The notes: generated from the letters alone by a model not told the origin. Numbered from the stretch's first letter, positions 26,471 through 37,289 are shown. The stretch: 44,571 nucleotides of DNA from CAYLSV01 sp964386435 (GCA_964386435.1 CAYLSV010000025.1:1-44571), one strand, 5' to 3'. Program-made: numbers and translations.

Positions 26471-27634
26471 TCATCTCGGGCAAACCGACGACTCGCCGGC
26501 GACGAGCTGCGGCGTGACGGTGACGTCGCCCAGCGCGTCCAACTCCTCCGAAGGCTCCGCCGTCTCCTCGGCGGCGGCTATTAGTTTGTACATCAGGTCC
26601 AGCGCGGTTTGCGTCGCCCGGCGGGGCTCGATCCGGCTGTGCGTCAGTGTCAGCGGCGACAACTCGGCGGCCACCGTGCGGTGAATGACGGCCACCGACA
26701 ACGCCCTTGGCACCTCAATGCCGCGGCGGCGGGCTTCACGCAGGGCGCCGATGCCCATCAAGTCGCTTTGCATCACCACGCCGTCGATTTTCGGGTCGGC
26801 CGCCAGCAGCAGATCCAGCATCTGCCGGCCGCAATCGAGGCCCAGGCGCGGCACGCTTTGGTCGATGTAGTTGCCGTAGCTCTCGCCGTCGGGCAGGTAA
26901 TCGTGCAGATCATCGAGGTCCAGCACCCGCAGCGCCTCCGGCGGCAGCCCCGCCTCGGCCACGGCGGCGGCGGCCCCGGCGATGTGGGCGGCGTGGGCCG
27001 GGTGCCTGCGGGCCGCGCCCGTCGGCAAGCACAGCGCCAACCGTCGGCGGCCGAGGCCGAGCAAATGTTCGATTAGTTGCCGCGCCTGCTCCTCGTACGG
27101 CGCGTGCAACGCCGGTAAACCGCAGCCGTCCATCGGCCGCGACCACAGCACCACCGGCACCTTCGCCGCCACCGCCCGCCGCAACGCGTGCTCCGGCGGC
27201 ACCGCGTCCCACCGCTCGAAGCAGCTTTTGAGCAGAATGCCGTCGACCCGGCTCTCGAGCATTGACGTAAGCGCCCGGTCCTCCAGCTCGGCGTCGAATT
27301 CAGTGAGGGCGATTTGCACCTCGTCGCCGCGCTCGATGACGTGGCGGAACACGTGCTGGACCGTCTCGTTGTAATTGAGCACCACGTCCGGCACGACGAG
27401 CCCGACGACGCCGGTGCGGCGGGCGTTGCGGTCGGGCACGTATCCGACCTCGGCGGCATGGCGGAGCACCCGCTGGCGGGTCTCGTCGCTAATCGTGCCG
27501 TTGCCGGCCAAGGCGTAGGCGACGGTGCTGGTACCCAACTGCAGTGCCTGTGCGATCTGCTTGATGCCCACGCGGGTGGCGCGGCGACGATCGCGGGCGG
27601 CGACGGGGCGGGTTGGCGGCTTCTTGGCGGGCAA
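26471..27634 (-). CDS. LacI/GalR-family transcriptional regulator
   Basis: The 387-residue protein has an N-terminal helix-turn-helix (VGIKQIAQALQLGTSTVAYAL, then GNGTISDETRQRVLRHAAEVGYVPD) and a periplasmic-binding-like ligand domain of the LacI/GalR type (GLVVPDVVLNYNETVQHVF; DGILLKSCF; GVVMQSDLMGIGALREA). It would bind an operator as a dimer and respond to a sugar. Start TTG at 27634 is chosen because GGAGGAG lies five bases upstream; a GTG at 27706 in the same frame has no such site. It is the first gene of the cluster with prepilin, PEP-CTERM and xylanase genes and is the obvious candidate regulator of it, responding perhaps to xylo-oligosaccharides. Confidence 0.87.
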   Translation of the reverse strand: MPAKKPPTRPVAARDRRRATRVGIKQIAQALQLGTSTVAYALAGNGTISDETRQRVLRHAAEVGYVPDRNARRTGVVGLVVPDVVLNYNETVQHVFRHVIERGDEVQIALTEFDAELEDRALTSMLESRVDGILLKSCFERWDAVPPEHALRRAVAAKVPVVLWSRPMDGCGLPALHAPYEEQARQLIEHLLGLGRRRLALCLPTGAARRHPAHAAHIAGAAAAVAEAGLPPEALRVLDLDDLHDYLPDGESYGNYIDQSVPRLGLDCGRQMLDLLLAADPKIDGVVMQSDLMGIGALREARRRGIEVPRALSVAVIHRTVAAELSPLTLTHSRIEPRRATQTALDLMYKLIAAAEETAEPSEELDALGDVTVTPQLVAGESSVCPR

Positions 27635-27680
27635 CAGGGCTCCTCCGGGAACAACAAATCGGCGTCCTCCACGCCGGAGG

Positions 27681-27692
27681 TGGAACGATCCA
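27681..27692. promoter_or_regulatory. Possible LacI-type operator upstream of the regulator gene
   Basis: TGGAACGATCCA is nearly symmetrical around a central CG and lies 46 bases upstream of the TTG start of the LacI-type gene, a fitting place for autoregulation and for control of the genes behind it. Confidence 0.3.
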
Positions 27693-27732
27693 TGATTTGG
27701 TCCCACTTGTCAAGCCGGATTCGGCGGGTGCA

Positions 27733-28602
27733 TCATTTTTTGGCAGAAGTGCCCTCATCTGCCCAGCCGCCCAGCACGCGGACGGCCTCCCGGCTGCTGC
27801 GGAAGTGGAACCGCAACGCGTCCACCGCCCGCCGCAACGCCTCGTCACCCGAACCGGCCATGACCTCGGCGTAGAACATTTGCGGCTCGATGGCGTCGAT
27901 GCCCGCGGTGCCGGCGACATCGAGGGCAGGGCGGCTGTGGATCTTGGCGACGTTGAGCCGGTGGAACGCGAACTGCTGCAGAATCGCCCCCAGCAGCCCC
28001 GGCTCGTCGGCGTCGGGGGTGATGGCCACCAGCGTCCGGCCATCGTGCCGCGCCTCGCCCAAATCTTGCTGGATGAGCAGAAAGTCGGTGAAATTCGTCC
28101 GCCCGGCCGGCTTGTTGCCGATGTCGTCGGCGATCAGGTTCAGCCCCGCCGCCACGATGGTGGCCGCCGGCGCGATGCCCAGCACCTCCGCCGACGCAGC
28201 CGCCAGGGTTGCCGACTGCGCCGTGCTCGCCGCCGCCTCCAACGGCACGTCCGGCAGGTTCGCCCGCAGCCAGCCCGAACACTGCGCCAGCGCCTTCGGG
28301 TGCGACACCACCCGCCGCACGTCGGCCAATTCCCCAGCACACCCCGCGGCGAACACGATCGGCAACCGCCGCGCCGCCACGACGTGCAGCCGATGGCTGT
28401 AAATCAGATCCACCGGCTCCTGCACTAACCCCTCCAGCAGGTTGTAGTACGGCAACACACCCACCGCAGCCGCATCCCCCGCCACCGCCTCCGCCACCCC
28501 CTCCATCGTCGCCTGCGGCTTCAGCACCTCCCCAAAATGCAAAGCCGCCGCCTCCGAAAACGTGCCTGGCGGTCCGAGGTGGTGGACGATCATTTGGTGC
28601 AT
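27733..28602 (-). CDS. Prephenate dehydratase-like protein with ACT domain
   Basis: The 289-residue protein starts with HHLGPPGTFSEAAAL, the prephenate dehydratase entry motif, and ends with an ACT domain (DEPGLLGAILQQFAFHRLNVAKIHSRP) that binds phenylalanine in this family. The enzyme would convert prephenate to phenylpyruvate in phenylalanine synthesis. Two catalytic landmarks are altered: the usual PIENS..G segment reads LPYYNLLEGLV, and the usual TRF segment reads TNFTDFLLI, with Asp in place of the Arg. It may therefore be a divergent dehydratase or a relative such as a prephenate decarboxylase. No chorismate mutase domain is fused. ATG 28602 is first in frame. It is separated from the RAYT gene by REPIN element B. 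Confidence 0.75.
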   Translation of the reverse strand: MHQMIVHHLGPPGTFSEAAALHFGEVLKPQATMEGVAEAVAGDAAAVGVLPYYNLLEGLVQEPVDLIYSHRLHVVAARRLPIVFAAGCAGELADVRRVVSHPKALAQCSGWLRANLPDVPLEAAASTAQSATLAAASAEVLGIAPAATIVAAGLNLIADDIGNKPAGRTNFTDFLLIQQDLGEARHDGRTLVAITPDADEPGLLGAILQQFAFHRLNVAKIHSRPALDVAGTAGIDAIEPQMFYAEVMAGSGDEALRRAVDALRFHFRSSREAVRVLGGWADEGTSAKK

Positions 28603-28632
28603 GATGCCACAGGGAAAGACGGATGCACAACG

Positions 28633-28760
28633 TCGCCCCCACCGCCGTGTGACGGCGGGGCTACACCAGCAGCGAGAGCAGCCCGTGGTTCGAAGCAGGT
28701 GGGTAGCTCAGCATGTTCCGCTGCAGGTGTAGCCCCGCCGTCACACGGCGGTGGGGGCGA
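28633..28760. repeat. REPIN element B (perfect 35-base inverted repeat)
   Basis: Bases 28633-28667 and 28726-28760 are perfect reverse complements, 58 bases apart. Each arm holds the hairpin CCGCCGT-GTG-ACGGCGG or its complement, and GTAG (28729-28732) precedes the right-hand hairpin. The element lies between the divergent pheA-like and RAYT genes. Bases 28631-28662 recur identically at 29283-29314, on the other side of the RAYT gene. Confidence 0.92.
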
Positions 28761-28810
28761 GGGTTGACATCGCTACGGCAGAACCGCACGATGACCTCGT
28801 GCCCGTTCGG

Positions 28811-29275
28811 ATGATGACGTTGCACGCCTACGGCTCGTGGCTGCCCGACCGCCGCGAAGGATACGTTCATTACAATCGCAGACTGCAGCCACAAGATGAG
28901 CATCTGGCACGGGTGTACCGCGAGCGGCAGGCGCAAGGATCGGCGCGATTCGACAAACCGACTCAGCAGGCGGCCGTTGACGTATTGCTGGAGTGTGAGA
29001 AGCCATTGCGGCTCAAGATGCACGCGATTTGTGTCGACCCGTCGCACCTGCACGCCCTGTACGACTGGCGGCACGACCGCGATGGGCTGGACGTTGCTAA
29101 GTCGCTGCGCCACTCGTTGACTCGGCGGCTGAATCAGAGAATCGGGCGACGCAAGTGGTTCACCCACCGCGGTCACCTGCGGATCGTGAAGGACCGCGAC
29201 CACTTTGTCCACCTCCGCGACGTGTACATCCCGTCGCACGATGGCTCGGTGTGGCGGCACGTGGAGCCTGAGTGA
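28811..29275 (+). CDS. REP-associated HUH (Y1, IS200-like) transposase, RAYT
   Basis: The 154-residue protein fits the Y1/IS200-like transposase fold: TLHAYGSWLPDRREGYVHY at the N-terminus corresponds to the TYGTWLPGD motif of the planctomycete subfamily, and LKMHAICVDPSHLHALYDW carries the metal-binding HUH motif as H79-L80-H81. The C-terminal helices hold SLTRRLNQRIGRRKWFTHRGHLR. The catalytic tyrosine cannot be fixed by eye; Y near the end (DVYIPSHDG) is a candidate. Such enzymes nick and join single-stranded DNA at REP hairpins. The ATG pair at 28811 is the likely start; a GTG at 28751 lies inside REPIN B. The gene is bracketed by REPINs B and C, typical of a domesticated, non-mobile RAYT. 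Confidence 0.82.
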   Translation: MMTLHAYGSWLPDRREGYVHYNRRLQPQDEHLARVYRERQAQGSARFDKPTQQAAVDVLLECEKPLRLKMHAICVDPSHLHALYDWRHDRDGLDVAKSLRHSLTRRLNQRIGRRKWFTHRGHLRIVKDRDHFVHLRDVYIPSHDGSVWRHVEPE

Positions 29276-29284
29276 AGCACAGCG

Positions 29285-29412
29285 TCGCCCCCACCGCCGT
29301 GTGACGGCGGGGCTTCGCCTGCAGCAGGAACAATTTGGCTTCCTCAAGCGCCCGCCTTGCCGCAGCGCGTCGAATTGGGCGAAGCCCCGCCGTCACCACG
29401 GCGGTGGGGGTG
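29285..29412. repeat. REPIN element C, downstream of the RAYT gene
   Basis: Arms 29285-29319 and 29378-29412 are reverse complements except for one inserted base in the right-hand hairpin and differences at the outer tip; the spacer is 58 bases, the same length as in element B. The left hairpin is CCGCCGT-GTG-ACGGCGG. The element lies between the convergent RAYT and rpsA genes and would act as a hairpin at both 3' ends. Confidence 0.92.
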
Positions 29413-29488
29413 TCCTGTGACGTCGAGGCGCAAACAAACGCCGCGGTGGGGGCCGCGGCGGTTGGGGTTGAGGCTTGGCGGGAGGGGA

Positions 29489-31210
<1,722 letters not shown>

Positions 31211-31323
31211 GAGAGGGAAAATCCGGTTCGGCCCACCCACCCGAAGGCGGCGGCCGTTGAGGCGCAAGGTTTGCAAAAACAGGTGCCGGCCCCTCATCCC
31301 GCGCCAAGGGTGAAACGCCAACA

Positions 31324-31343
31324 CCCCGACCGCTTGGTCGGGG
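31324..31343 (-). promoter_or_regulatory. Hairpin in the rpsA leader region
   Basis: CCCCGACC-GCTT-GGTCGGGG is a perfect eight-base stem with a four-base loop, 114 bases upstream of the rpsA ATG and 133 bases upstream of the divergent S41 protease gene. It could be part of the structured leader through which S1 represses its own translation, or a regulator site. Confidence 0.4.
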
Positions 31344-31476
31344 AGGGCAGGATAGTCGGGTCGTGCGGGAATGTCATCGGCATCAAGGCACAACCCCGCC
31401 CCCTCGCGGCGGAGGTCGGGATTTGAGATGATTGGACGTTCCAAAACCCTAACGGCCCCGCCTACGCTGTCGCCGC

Positions 31477-32922
31477 ATGAGTCGCACGAGCCGCCGAACC
31501 TGGGCGTTGAGCCTTGCCGCCACCCTGGTGCTGCTGGCCGGCTGCCGGGGTGGGGCGGACGAACCCGCCGCCTCGCCGACGACCCAGCCGATGGCCGACG
31601 TCTCGCCGGCCCCGGTCGACGACAGTTGGCGTGACGCCCAGCTCGCCAGCTTCGACCAGGCGTGGGAACTCGTCGCCGACACCCACTACGACGCCGACAT
31701 GAACGGCCTTGATTGGGACGAGGTCCGCGACACCTACCGCCCGCAGATTGAAGAAGCGGCCACCAAGAACCAGGCCCGCGGGGCGATCCGCGGGATGCTG
31801 GGCGAGTTGGGCGAGTCGCACTACAGTTTGCTGCCGCGCGAGGCGTTCGACGCCGTGCCGATCCGCCGGGAGACGAGTTTGGAGCCCGAGGAGCCGGGCC
31901 GGTTCCGCGGGCCTGGCATCGACATCGTTGTCGTCGGCGGCCGGGCGCTGATTAGCCACGTGTGGGACGACGCCGCCCCCGAGGCCGCCCAACCCGGCGC
32001 CGAGATCCGCCAGATCCGCCGCGACGGCGAGACGATCGACGTCCGCGACGCCATCGCCACCATGGACGACGCCCTGCCCGGCACCGACACGCAGCGGGAG
32101 TTCGCCCTCCGGCAGCTCGTCGTGGGTGCCCTCACCGGCCCGGCGGACGAAACCGTCGCCGTGACGCTGGAAGACATCGACCGCAACCGCACCGACGTCG
32201 AGCTGGCCCGCGTCGCGCCCCGCGGCGAGGAGGTGCAGTTCGGCAACCTGCCGCCGATCCCGCTGGATCTGGAGCAGCGCACGATCGAGACTCGCCGCGG
32301 CCCGGTGAAGTACGTGCGGTTCAGCGCCTTCTTCGCCCCGCAGCGGCTGATCCCGGCGTTCCAGCAAAGCGTCCGCGAGGCCAACGACGAGGACGCGGCC
32401 GGGTTCATCATCGACCTCCGCGGCAACCCCGGCGGCATGGTCGGGCTGACCAACGGCATCGCCGGGTTCTTCGTCGACCAGCCGAACCTGGAACTGGGCA
32501 CCATGCGGCAGCGGGGCACGGCGCTGCGGGTGGTCGTGTTCCCCCGGCCGCCAACGTTCGACGGGCCGCTGGCCGTGCTCATCGACGGCGGCAGCATCAG
32601 CTCCAGCGAAATCCTCGCCGGCGGGTTCAAGGCGCTCGGCCGCGCCCGCCTGTTCGGCACCCGCACCGCCGGGGCGTCGCTGCCCAGCGTCATCGAGGAA
32701 CTGCCCAGCGGCGACCGCCTGCAGTACGCCATCGCCGACTACGTCGCGGCCAACGGCGAGCGGCTGGAGGGCGTGGGCGTGCCGCCGCACGTGCGGGTGC
32801 TGCCCGACCGCCGCAGCCTGAGCGAAGGACTCGACCCGATCGAGCAGGCCGCGCTCGACTGGATCGTCAAGCAGGACCGCCAAGCCGACGCCGCCGAGGA
32901 GGACCAACGCCCGACCCTGTGA
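31477..32922 (+). CDS. S41 family (C-terminal processing-like) peptidase, lipoprotein
   Basis: The 481-residue protein has a lipoprotein signal with lipobox LLAGC and lipidated Cys23. After a helical N-terminal region comes a PDZ-like segment (RALISHVWDDAAPEAAQPGAEI), then the S41 core: FIIDLRGNPGGMVGLTNGI and VLIDGGSISSSEILAGGFKALGRARLFG, where Ser375 aligns with the catalytic serine. The usual downstream Lys of the TxGKG motif is replaced by RTAGASL, so it resembles the IRBP/TSP branch without the Ser-Lys dyad of CtpA. It would cleave proteins in the periplasm or on the outer surface. Target unknown. It is divergent from rpsA and followed by the exported protein at 32978. Confidence 0.87.
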   Translation: MSRTSRRTWALSLAATLVLLAGCRGGADEPAASPTTQPMADVSPAPVDDSWRDAQLASFDQAWELVADTHYDADMNGLDWDEVRDTYRPQIEEAATKNQARGAIRGMLGELGESHYSLLPREAFDAVPIRRETSLEPEEPGRFRGPGIDIVVVGGRALISHVWDDAAPEAAQPGAEIRQIRRDGETIDVRDAIATMDDALPGTDTQREFALRQLVVGALTGPADETVAVTLEDIDRNRTDVELARVAPRGEEVQFGNLPPIPLDLEQRTIETRRGPVKYVRFSAFFAPQRLIPAFQQSVREANDEDAAGFIIDLRGNPGGMVGLTNGIAGFFVDQPNLELGTMRQRGTALRVVVFPRPPTFDGPLAVLIDGGSISSSEILAGGFKALGRARLFGTRTAGASLPSVIEELPSGDRLQYAIADYVAANGERLEGVGVPPHVRVLPDRRSLSEGLDPIEQAALDWIVKQDRQADAAEEDQRPTL

Positions 32923-32977
32923 GGGGTCTGGCACGCCGTTCGCCTTGATCGAAATTCACCTTATGAAGAATTACCTT

Positions 32978-33760
32978 ATGAACAAGTCCCTCCGCACCGC
33001 CGTCATCCTCGCCGCCGCCGCCGTGCTGCCGGCCGTTGCCCTCGCCGACCACCACGCCACGACCAAGCCCGCCACCCAACCCGGCGCGGCCGCCGAGGCG
33101 GGGCAGGGCGAGATGACCGTCGCCTCTATCATCAACCGCCACATCGAGGCCACCGGCGGCCGCGAGGCGTACCAGGCGCTCGAGTCGATGGCCACCACCG
33201 CCACGCTCAGCTTCCAGGGCATGGAGGGCAAAATCGATTCCCAGGTCCGCCTCGAGCCGCTGGGCATGTACATGCTCATGGAGCTTCCCGGCGTCGAGCG
33301 GCAAGTCACCGGCTTCGACGGCGAGGTCATGTGGAGCACGTCCATGATGCAGGGCAACCGCGTCATCGAGGGTGAGGAGAAGGCCATACTCCTGCGCGAC
33401 GCCGACCCGCGGTCGCTGCTGAATTTCGAGGAGACGTATCCCCAGAGCAAGGTCGTCGGCGAAACCGAAATCGACGGCACAAAGGTCGTCGAGATCGAGC
33501 TCACCGACGCCGAGGGCAAGAAGGTCAACCAGTTCTACGACCTGGAAACCGGCCTGTTGGTGCGGGCCTCGCAGATCGCCCCCTCGCCGATGGGCGACTT
33601 GCCGGTGACCACCGATTACAGCGACTACAAGGCCTTCGGCGATTTGAAGATGGCGACCAAGAGCGTGCAGTCGATGATGGGCCAGCAGATCACGCTTATT
33701 ACGGACGACGTGAAGGTCAACGCCGAGGTCGACGCCGAGAAGTTCGCCCCGCCCGCCGAG
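32978..33760 (+). CDS. Exported LolA/outer-membrane-lipoprotein-sorting-like protein, 3' end in gap
   Basis: At least 261 residues are present before the N gap. A signal peptide (MNKSLRTAVILAAAAVLPAVALA) is followed by SIINRHIEATGGREAYQALESM, an opening seen in exported proteins of the LolA/DUF4292-like fold, and by antiparallel strands (YMLMELPGVERQVTGFDGEVMW; LKMATKSVQSMMGQQITLITDDVKVN). The last readable residues EVDAEKFAPP match the usual end of this family (DxxxFxxP), so only a few residues are probably missing. ATG 32978 has AAGAA upstream; ATG 32963 in the same frame is also possible. It follows the S41 protease gene by 55 bases and may share its transcript. Ligand unknown. Confidence 0.72.
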
Positions 33761-33819
33761 NNNNNNNNNNNNNNNNNNNNNNNNNNNNNNNNNNNNNNNN
33801 NNNNNNNNNNNNNNNNNNN
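33761..33819. other. Assembly gap (59 N)
   Basis: Bases 33761-33819 are N. They hide the end of the exported protein gene and stop 26 bases before REPIN element D. Confidence 0.98.
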
Positions 33820-33845
33820 CCGCAACGGCATGAGAACTTGGACGT

Positions 33846-34037
33846 CGCTGAGGCCCCCACCGCCGCGTAGCGGCGGGGCTACGCACGCTCTCGGCGGTGG
33901 TCATGCGGTTCATGCTTCGAGCGCGCCGCTGCAGCTGCGGATCGGGTATCCGCAGCTACAAGGCTCATCTTTGAATCATGTTTGGTGTCACACCGCGTGC
34001 GTAGCCCCGCCGCTACGCGGCGGTGGGGGCTTCAGCG
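33846..34037. repeat. REPIN element D, overlaps fpg stop codon
   Basis: Arms 33846-33887 and 33996-34037 match over 42 bases with one mismatch, separated by a 108-base spacer, the longest of the set. The hairpin is CCGCCGC-GTA-GCGGCGG; GTAG (34001-34004) precedes the right one. The right arm contains the fpg stop codon at 34032-34034. The element lies between convergent genes. Confidence 0.92.
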
Positions 34038-34901
34038 GTGCGGATCATCACGAGACCGCTGGCATTGCGGGCAGACGTGCGTCGAGCGGCCGCCGATTAC
34101 GAGGCGTTCGATTCGCGTCCGGCAGCGGCGGCAGGGTTCGCCCGTGCGGCCGTAGACCTTGTGGCAATCCTGGAACCCGCCGGCCCGGCCGGCGGCGTCG
34201 ACGTAATCGCGCAGCGTGCTGCCGCCGGCGGCGATGGCGGCGGCGAGGGTCGTCTTGATCGCCCGCGAGAGCCCGCCGATCTGCGCGCGGCTCAGCGTGT
34301 TGGCCGGCGTCAGCGGGTGAATGCGGGCGGCGAACAAAGCCTCATCGACGTAGATGTTGCCGAGGCCGGCGACGACTTGTTGGTCGAGCAGGGCGGTCTT
34401 CAACGCCCGCCGCGTCCTCGCCAGCGGAGCGGCAAGTTGCCCCGGCCGCATCGTCAGCGGCTCGGGGCCGAGGCCGTCGTCGCCCGCGGCCGGTCCGAAC
34501 CACCGCAAACCGCCGAAGCGGCGGGCGTCGATGAAGCGGACCTCCCGCCCCGTGCAGAGGCTGAGCACGACGTGCGTGTGCTTGGCAAGCTCATCGCCGG
34601 GGGTGGCGAGGCGGAGTTGGCCGGTCATGCCGAGGTGGACGCCGAGGGTGTCGACGGGGGCGCCGGGCGGCCCGACGCGCGGGGCAGGCCCCGCGGCTAG
34701 TTCCTCTGGTTCGAGCCGCAGGAGGATGCGTTTCGCCCGCCGCTCGACTGCGGCGACCCGTCGGCCGACGAGCGTGTTGAGCCCAAATCCCGCCGGCCGA
34801 ACCACGTCGTGTTCGCCGGTCCGCACAGCCACGATCCCCGCCCCGACCACGCCCGGCCGCAGCGTCCGCACCACGCTCTCAACCTCGGGCAACTCCGGCA
34901 C
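34032..34901 (-). CDS. mutM: Formamidopyrimidine-DNA glycosylase (MutM/Fpg)
   Basis: The 289-residue enzyme starts with the invariant PELPEVE right after the initiator GTG (34901), so the catalytic N-terminal proline is exposed after Met removal. The conserved hairpin lysine region ERRAKRILLRL and VHLGMTGQL follow, then the helix-two-turn-helix LLDQQVVAGLGNIYVDEALF and the zinc finger CRRC(x16)CPQC at the end. It removes oxidised purines such as 8-oxoguanine and nicks the abasic site. The stop codon is inside the right arm of REPIN D, so the last residues (after CPQCQ) are set by where the repeat landed. It is divergent from the DUF1802 gene, 54 bases away. Confidence 0.95.
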   Translation of the reverse strand: MPELPEVESVVRTLRPGVVGAGIVAVRTGEHDVVRPAGFGLNTLVGRRVAAVERRAKRILLRLEPEELAAGPAPRVGPPGAPVDTLGVHLGMTGQLRLATPGDELAKHTHVVLSLCTGREVRFIDARRFGGLRWFGPAAGDDGLGPEPLTMRPGQLAAPLARTRRALKTALLDQQVVAGLGNIYVDEALFAARIHPLTPANTLSRAQIGGLSRAIKTTLAAAIAAGGSTLRDYVDAAGRAGGFQDCHKVYGRTGEPCRRCRTRIERLVIGGRSTHVCPQCQRSRDDPHR

Positions 34902-34940
34902 AGCACCCCAATCATTGACCCGCACATCCGGCCACGGACC

Positions 34941-34956
34941 AAGGACCAAGAACAAA
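34941..34956. repeat. Second copy of the AAGGACCAAGAACAAA intergenic motif
   Basis: The 16 bases are identical to 5540-5555 and again sit directly before a start codon (the final A is the A of the DUF1802 ATG). The motif supplies AAGGA as a possible ribosome binding site. Confidence 0.55.
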
Positions 34957-35507
34957 TGACAATCAACCACGCCCTCAAAGAGTGGGACACCGCCTGCCGC
35001 CGCCTCGCCGCGGGGCGGCAGATCGTGACGTTCCGCAAGGGCGGCGTCAGCGACGACGGCGGCACGTTCCACCTCCGTTACCAGCAGTTTGCCCTGTGGC
35101 CGACGTTCCTGCACCAAAAGGGCGAGCTGCTGCGGCCCGAGGCGAGCGACGACTTCCGCCCGCAGGACGAGGAGCCGAGCCACGTGACGGTGCCGTGCGT
35201 CGCCGAGGTCGCGGCGGTTCACGTCGTGCCCAATCGCGCCGCGGCCGAAAAGCTGGCCGCCGAAATGACGTGCTGGAACTCGGCGTACCTCGACATCCGC
35301 TACGGCTACAAGCCCGACAAGCCGCTGTACGCCGTGGTGCTGCGAGCGCGTCACCTCGCCGAGCCGGCCCGGTTCGAGCACACGCCGGAGATTGCCGGCT
35401 GCGTGAGCTGGATCGATCTGCCGCAGCCGGTGAAGGTTGGCCGGCCGGTGCTGGGCGACGACGCTTTCGACCGATTGGCGCTTCAAGTCGAACAACTAAT
35501 CGCGTGA
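34956..35507 (+). CDS. DUF1802 family protein
   Basis: The 183-residue protein has the DUF1802 pattern: ALKEWDTACRRLAAGRQIVTFRKGG at the start, then FHLRYQQFALWPTFLHQKGELL and, in the second half, LYAVVLRARHL and CVSWIDLPQP. Proteins of this family are soluble and of unknown function. The start at 34956 is supported by an AAGGA sequence eleven bases upstream and by the family's N-terminus. The gene is divergent from mutM and followed after 87 bases by the MoxR gene. No catalytic residues can be named. Confidence 0.8.
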   Translation: MTINHALKEWDTACRRLAAGRQIVTFRKGGVSDDGGTFHLRYQQFALWPTFLHQKGELLRPEASDDFRPQDEEPSHVTVPCVAEVAAVHVVPNRAAAEKLAAEMTCWNSAYLDIRYGYKPDKPLYAVVLRARHLAEPARFEHTPEIAGCVSWIDLPQPVKVGRPVLGDDAFDRLALQVEQLIA

Positions 35508-35594
35508 GTGGTTCAACGGCGGCTGCGCCGCCCGCACTCCCTCACGGTCGTGCCTCGCATGAGGCCGCTACCATCGGCGAACGAAGGACCCGCC

Positions 35595-36670
<1,076 letters not shown>

Positions 36671-36674
<4 letters not shown>

Positions 36675-37289
36675 CCGTCGCCACCGATCAGCCGCAGGTG
36701 AGGACCGAGCGTGAGCCGCTGCGGTTCACGCCGGAGCAGTATTACTCGCTAACCGAGCAAGGCGTGATCCGGGAACCCACCGAACTTGTAGATGGCCATA
36801 TCGTCACGATGCCCGCACAGTTCCACCCAGCGATCGCCGCAATCGGCCGCATCTCTCGCAGGCTTGTCGCCGCTTGGCACGATGAAGACGCGGTGGCGTC
36901 AGACATGACCCACCCGTTCCCGAGCGGGATGGAATCCTCGGCCGGACGTCGCTGTTTATGACGAACGGCCTCCCGCGCACCCACTACGCGGCGAGTGGAA
37001 ACTGCCACGCTTGGTCGTCGAGGTCGCCGGCAGCACATTGGCAAACGACCTCGGCGACAAGGCCGCCCGGTACGCCGCCGAGGGGGTGGAGGAGTATTGG
37101 GTCGCTGAGGTCGGCGACGACCCGGATGAGTACCCCCGCCCCCGCCGCCTTCACGTCCACCGCGACCCGATCGGCCGCCACTGGCAGAGCCGCGTGATTC
37201 TGGGGCCAGATGACGTGGTGACGCCACGCTGCCTGCCGGAGTTGGAGCTGAAGATCGCCGACCTGCTGCCGGTTTACCCTGTGACGTGA
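36671..37289 (+). pseudogene. Uma2 family (DUF820) nuclease-like gene with frameshift
   Basis: The first part (RFTPEQYYSLTEQG..ELVDGHIVTMPAQFHPAIAAI) and the second part (WNPRPDVAVYDERPP..LVVEVAGSTLANDLGDKAARYAAEGVEEYWV) form one Uma2 protein of the PD-(D/E)XK fold, with its PDVAV and VVEV..S..D...K motifs. The two parts are in different frames. Removing one A near 36929 (GGGATGG to GGGTGG) joins PFPSG directly to WNPRPDV, so a single inserted base is enough. As read, translation ends at 36961 after 96 residues and loses the catalytic half. The gene overlaps moxR by four bases. It is either a recent pseudogene or a sequencing error. Confidence 0.8.

Noticed and set aside
28751..28810. GTG start at 28751 for the RAYT protein.
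   Set aside because: It lies inside the REPIN arm and the added residues do not resemble the family; the ATG pair at 28811 directly precedes the conserved TLHAYGSWLP segment.
28633..29412. An ordinary insertion sequence of the IS200/IS605 group.
   Set aside because: There is no tnpB, the ends are full REPINs shared with elements elsewhere that lack a transposase, and only one copy of the gene is in the window. This fits a RAYT better, though a whole-genome copy count is needed.
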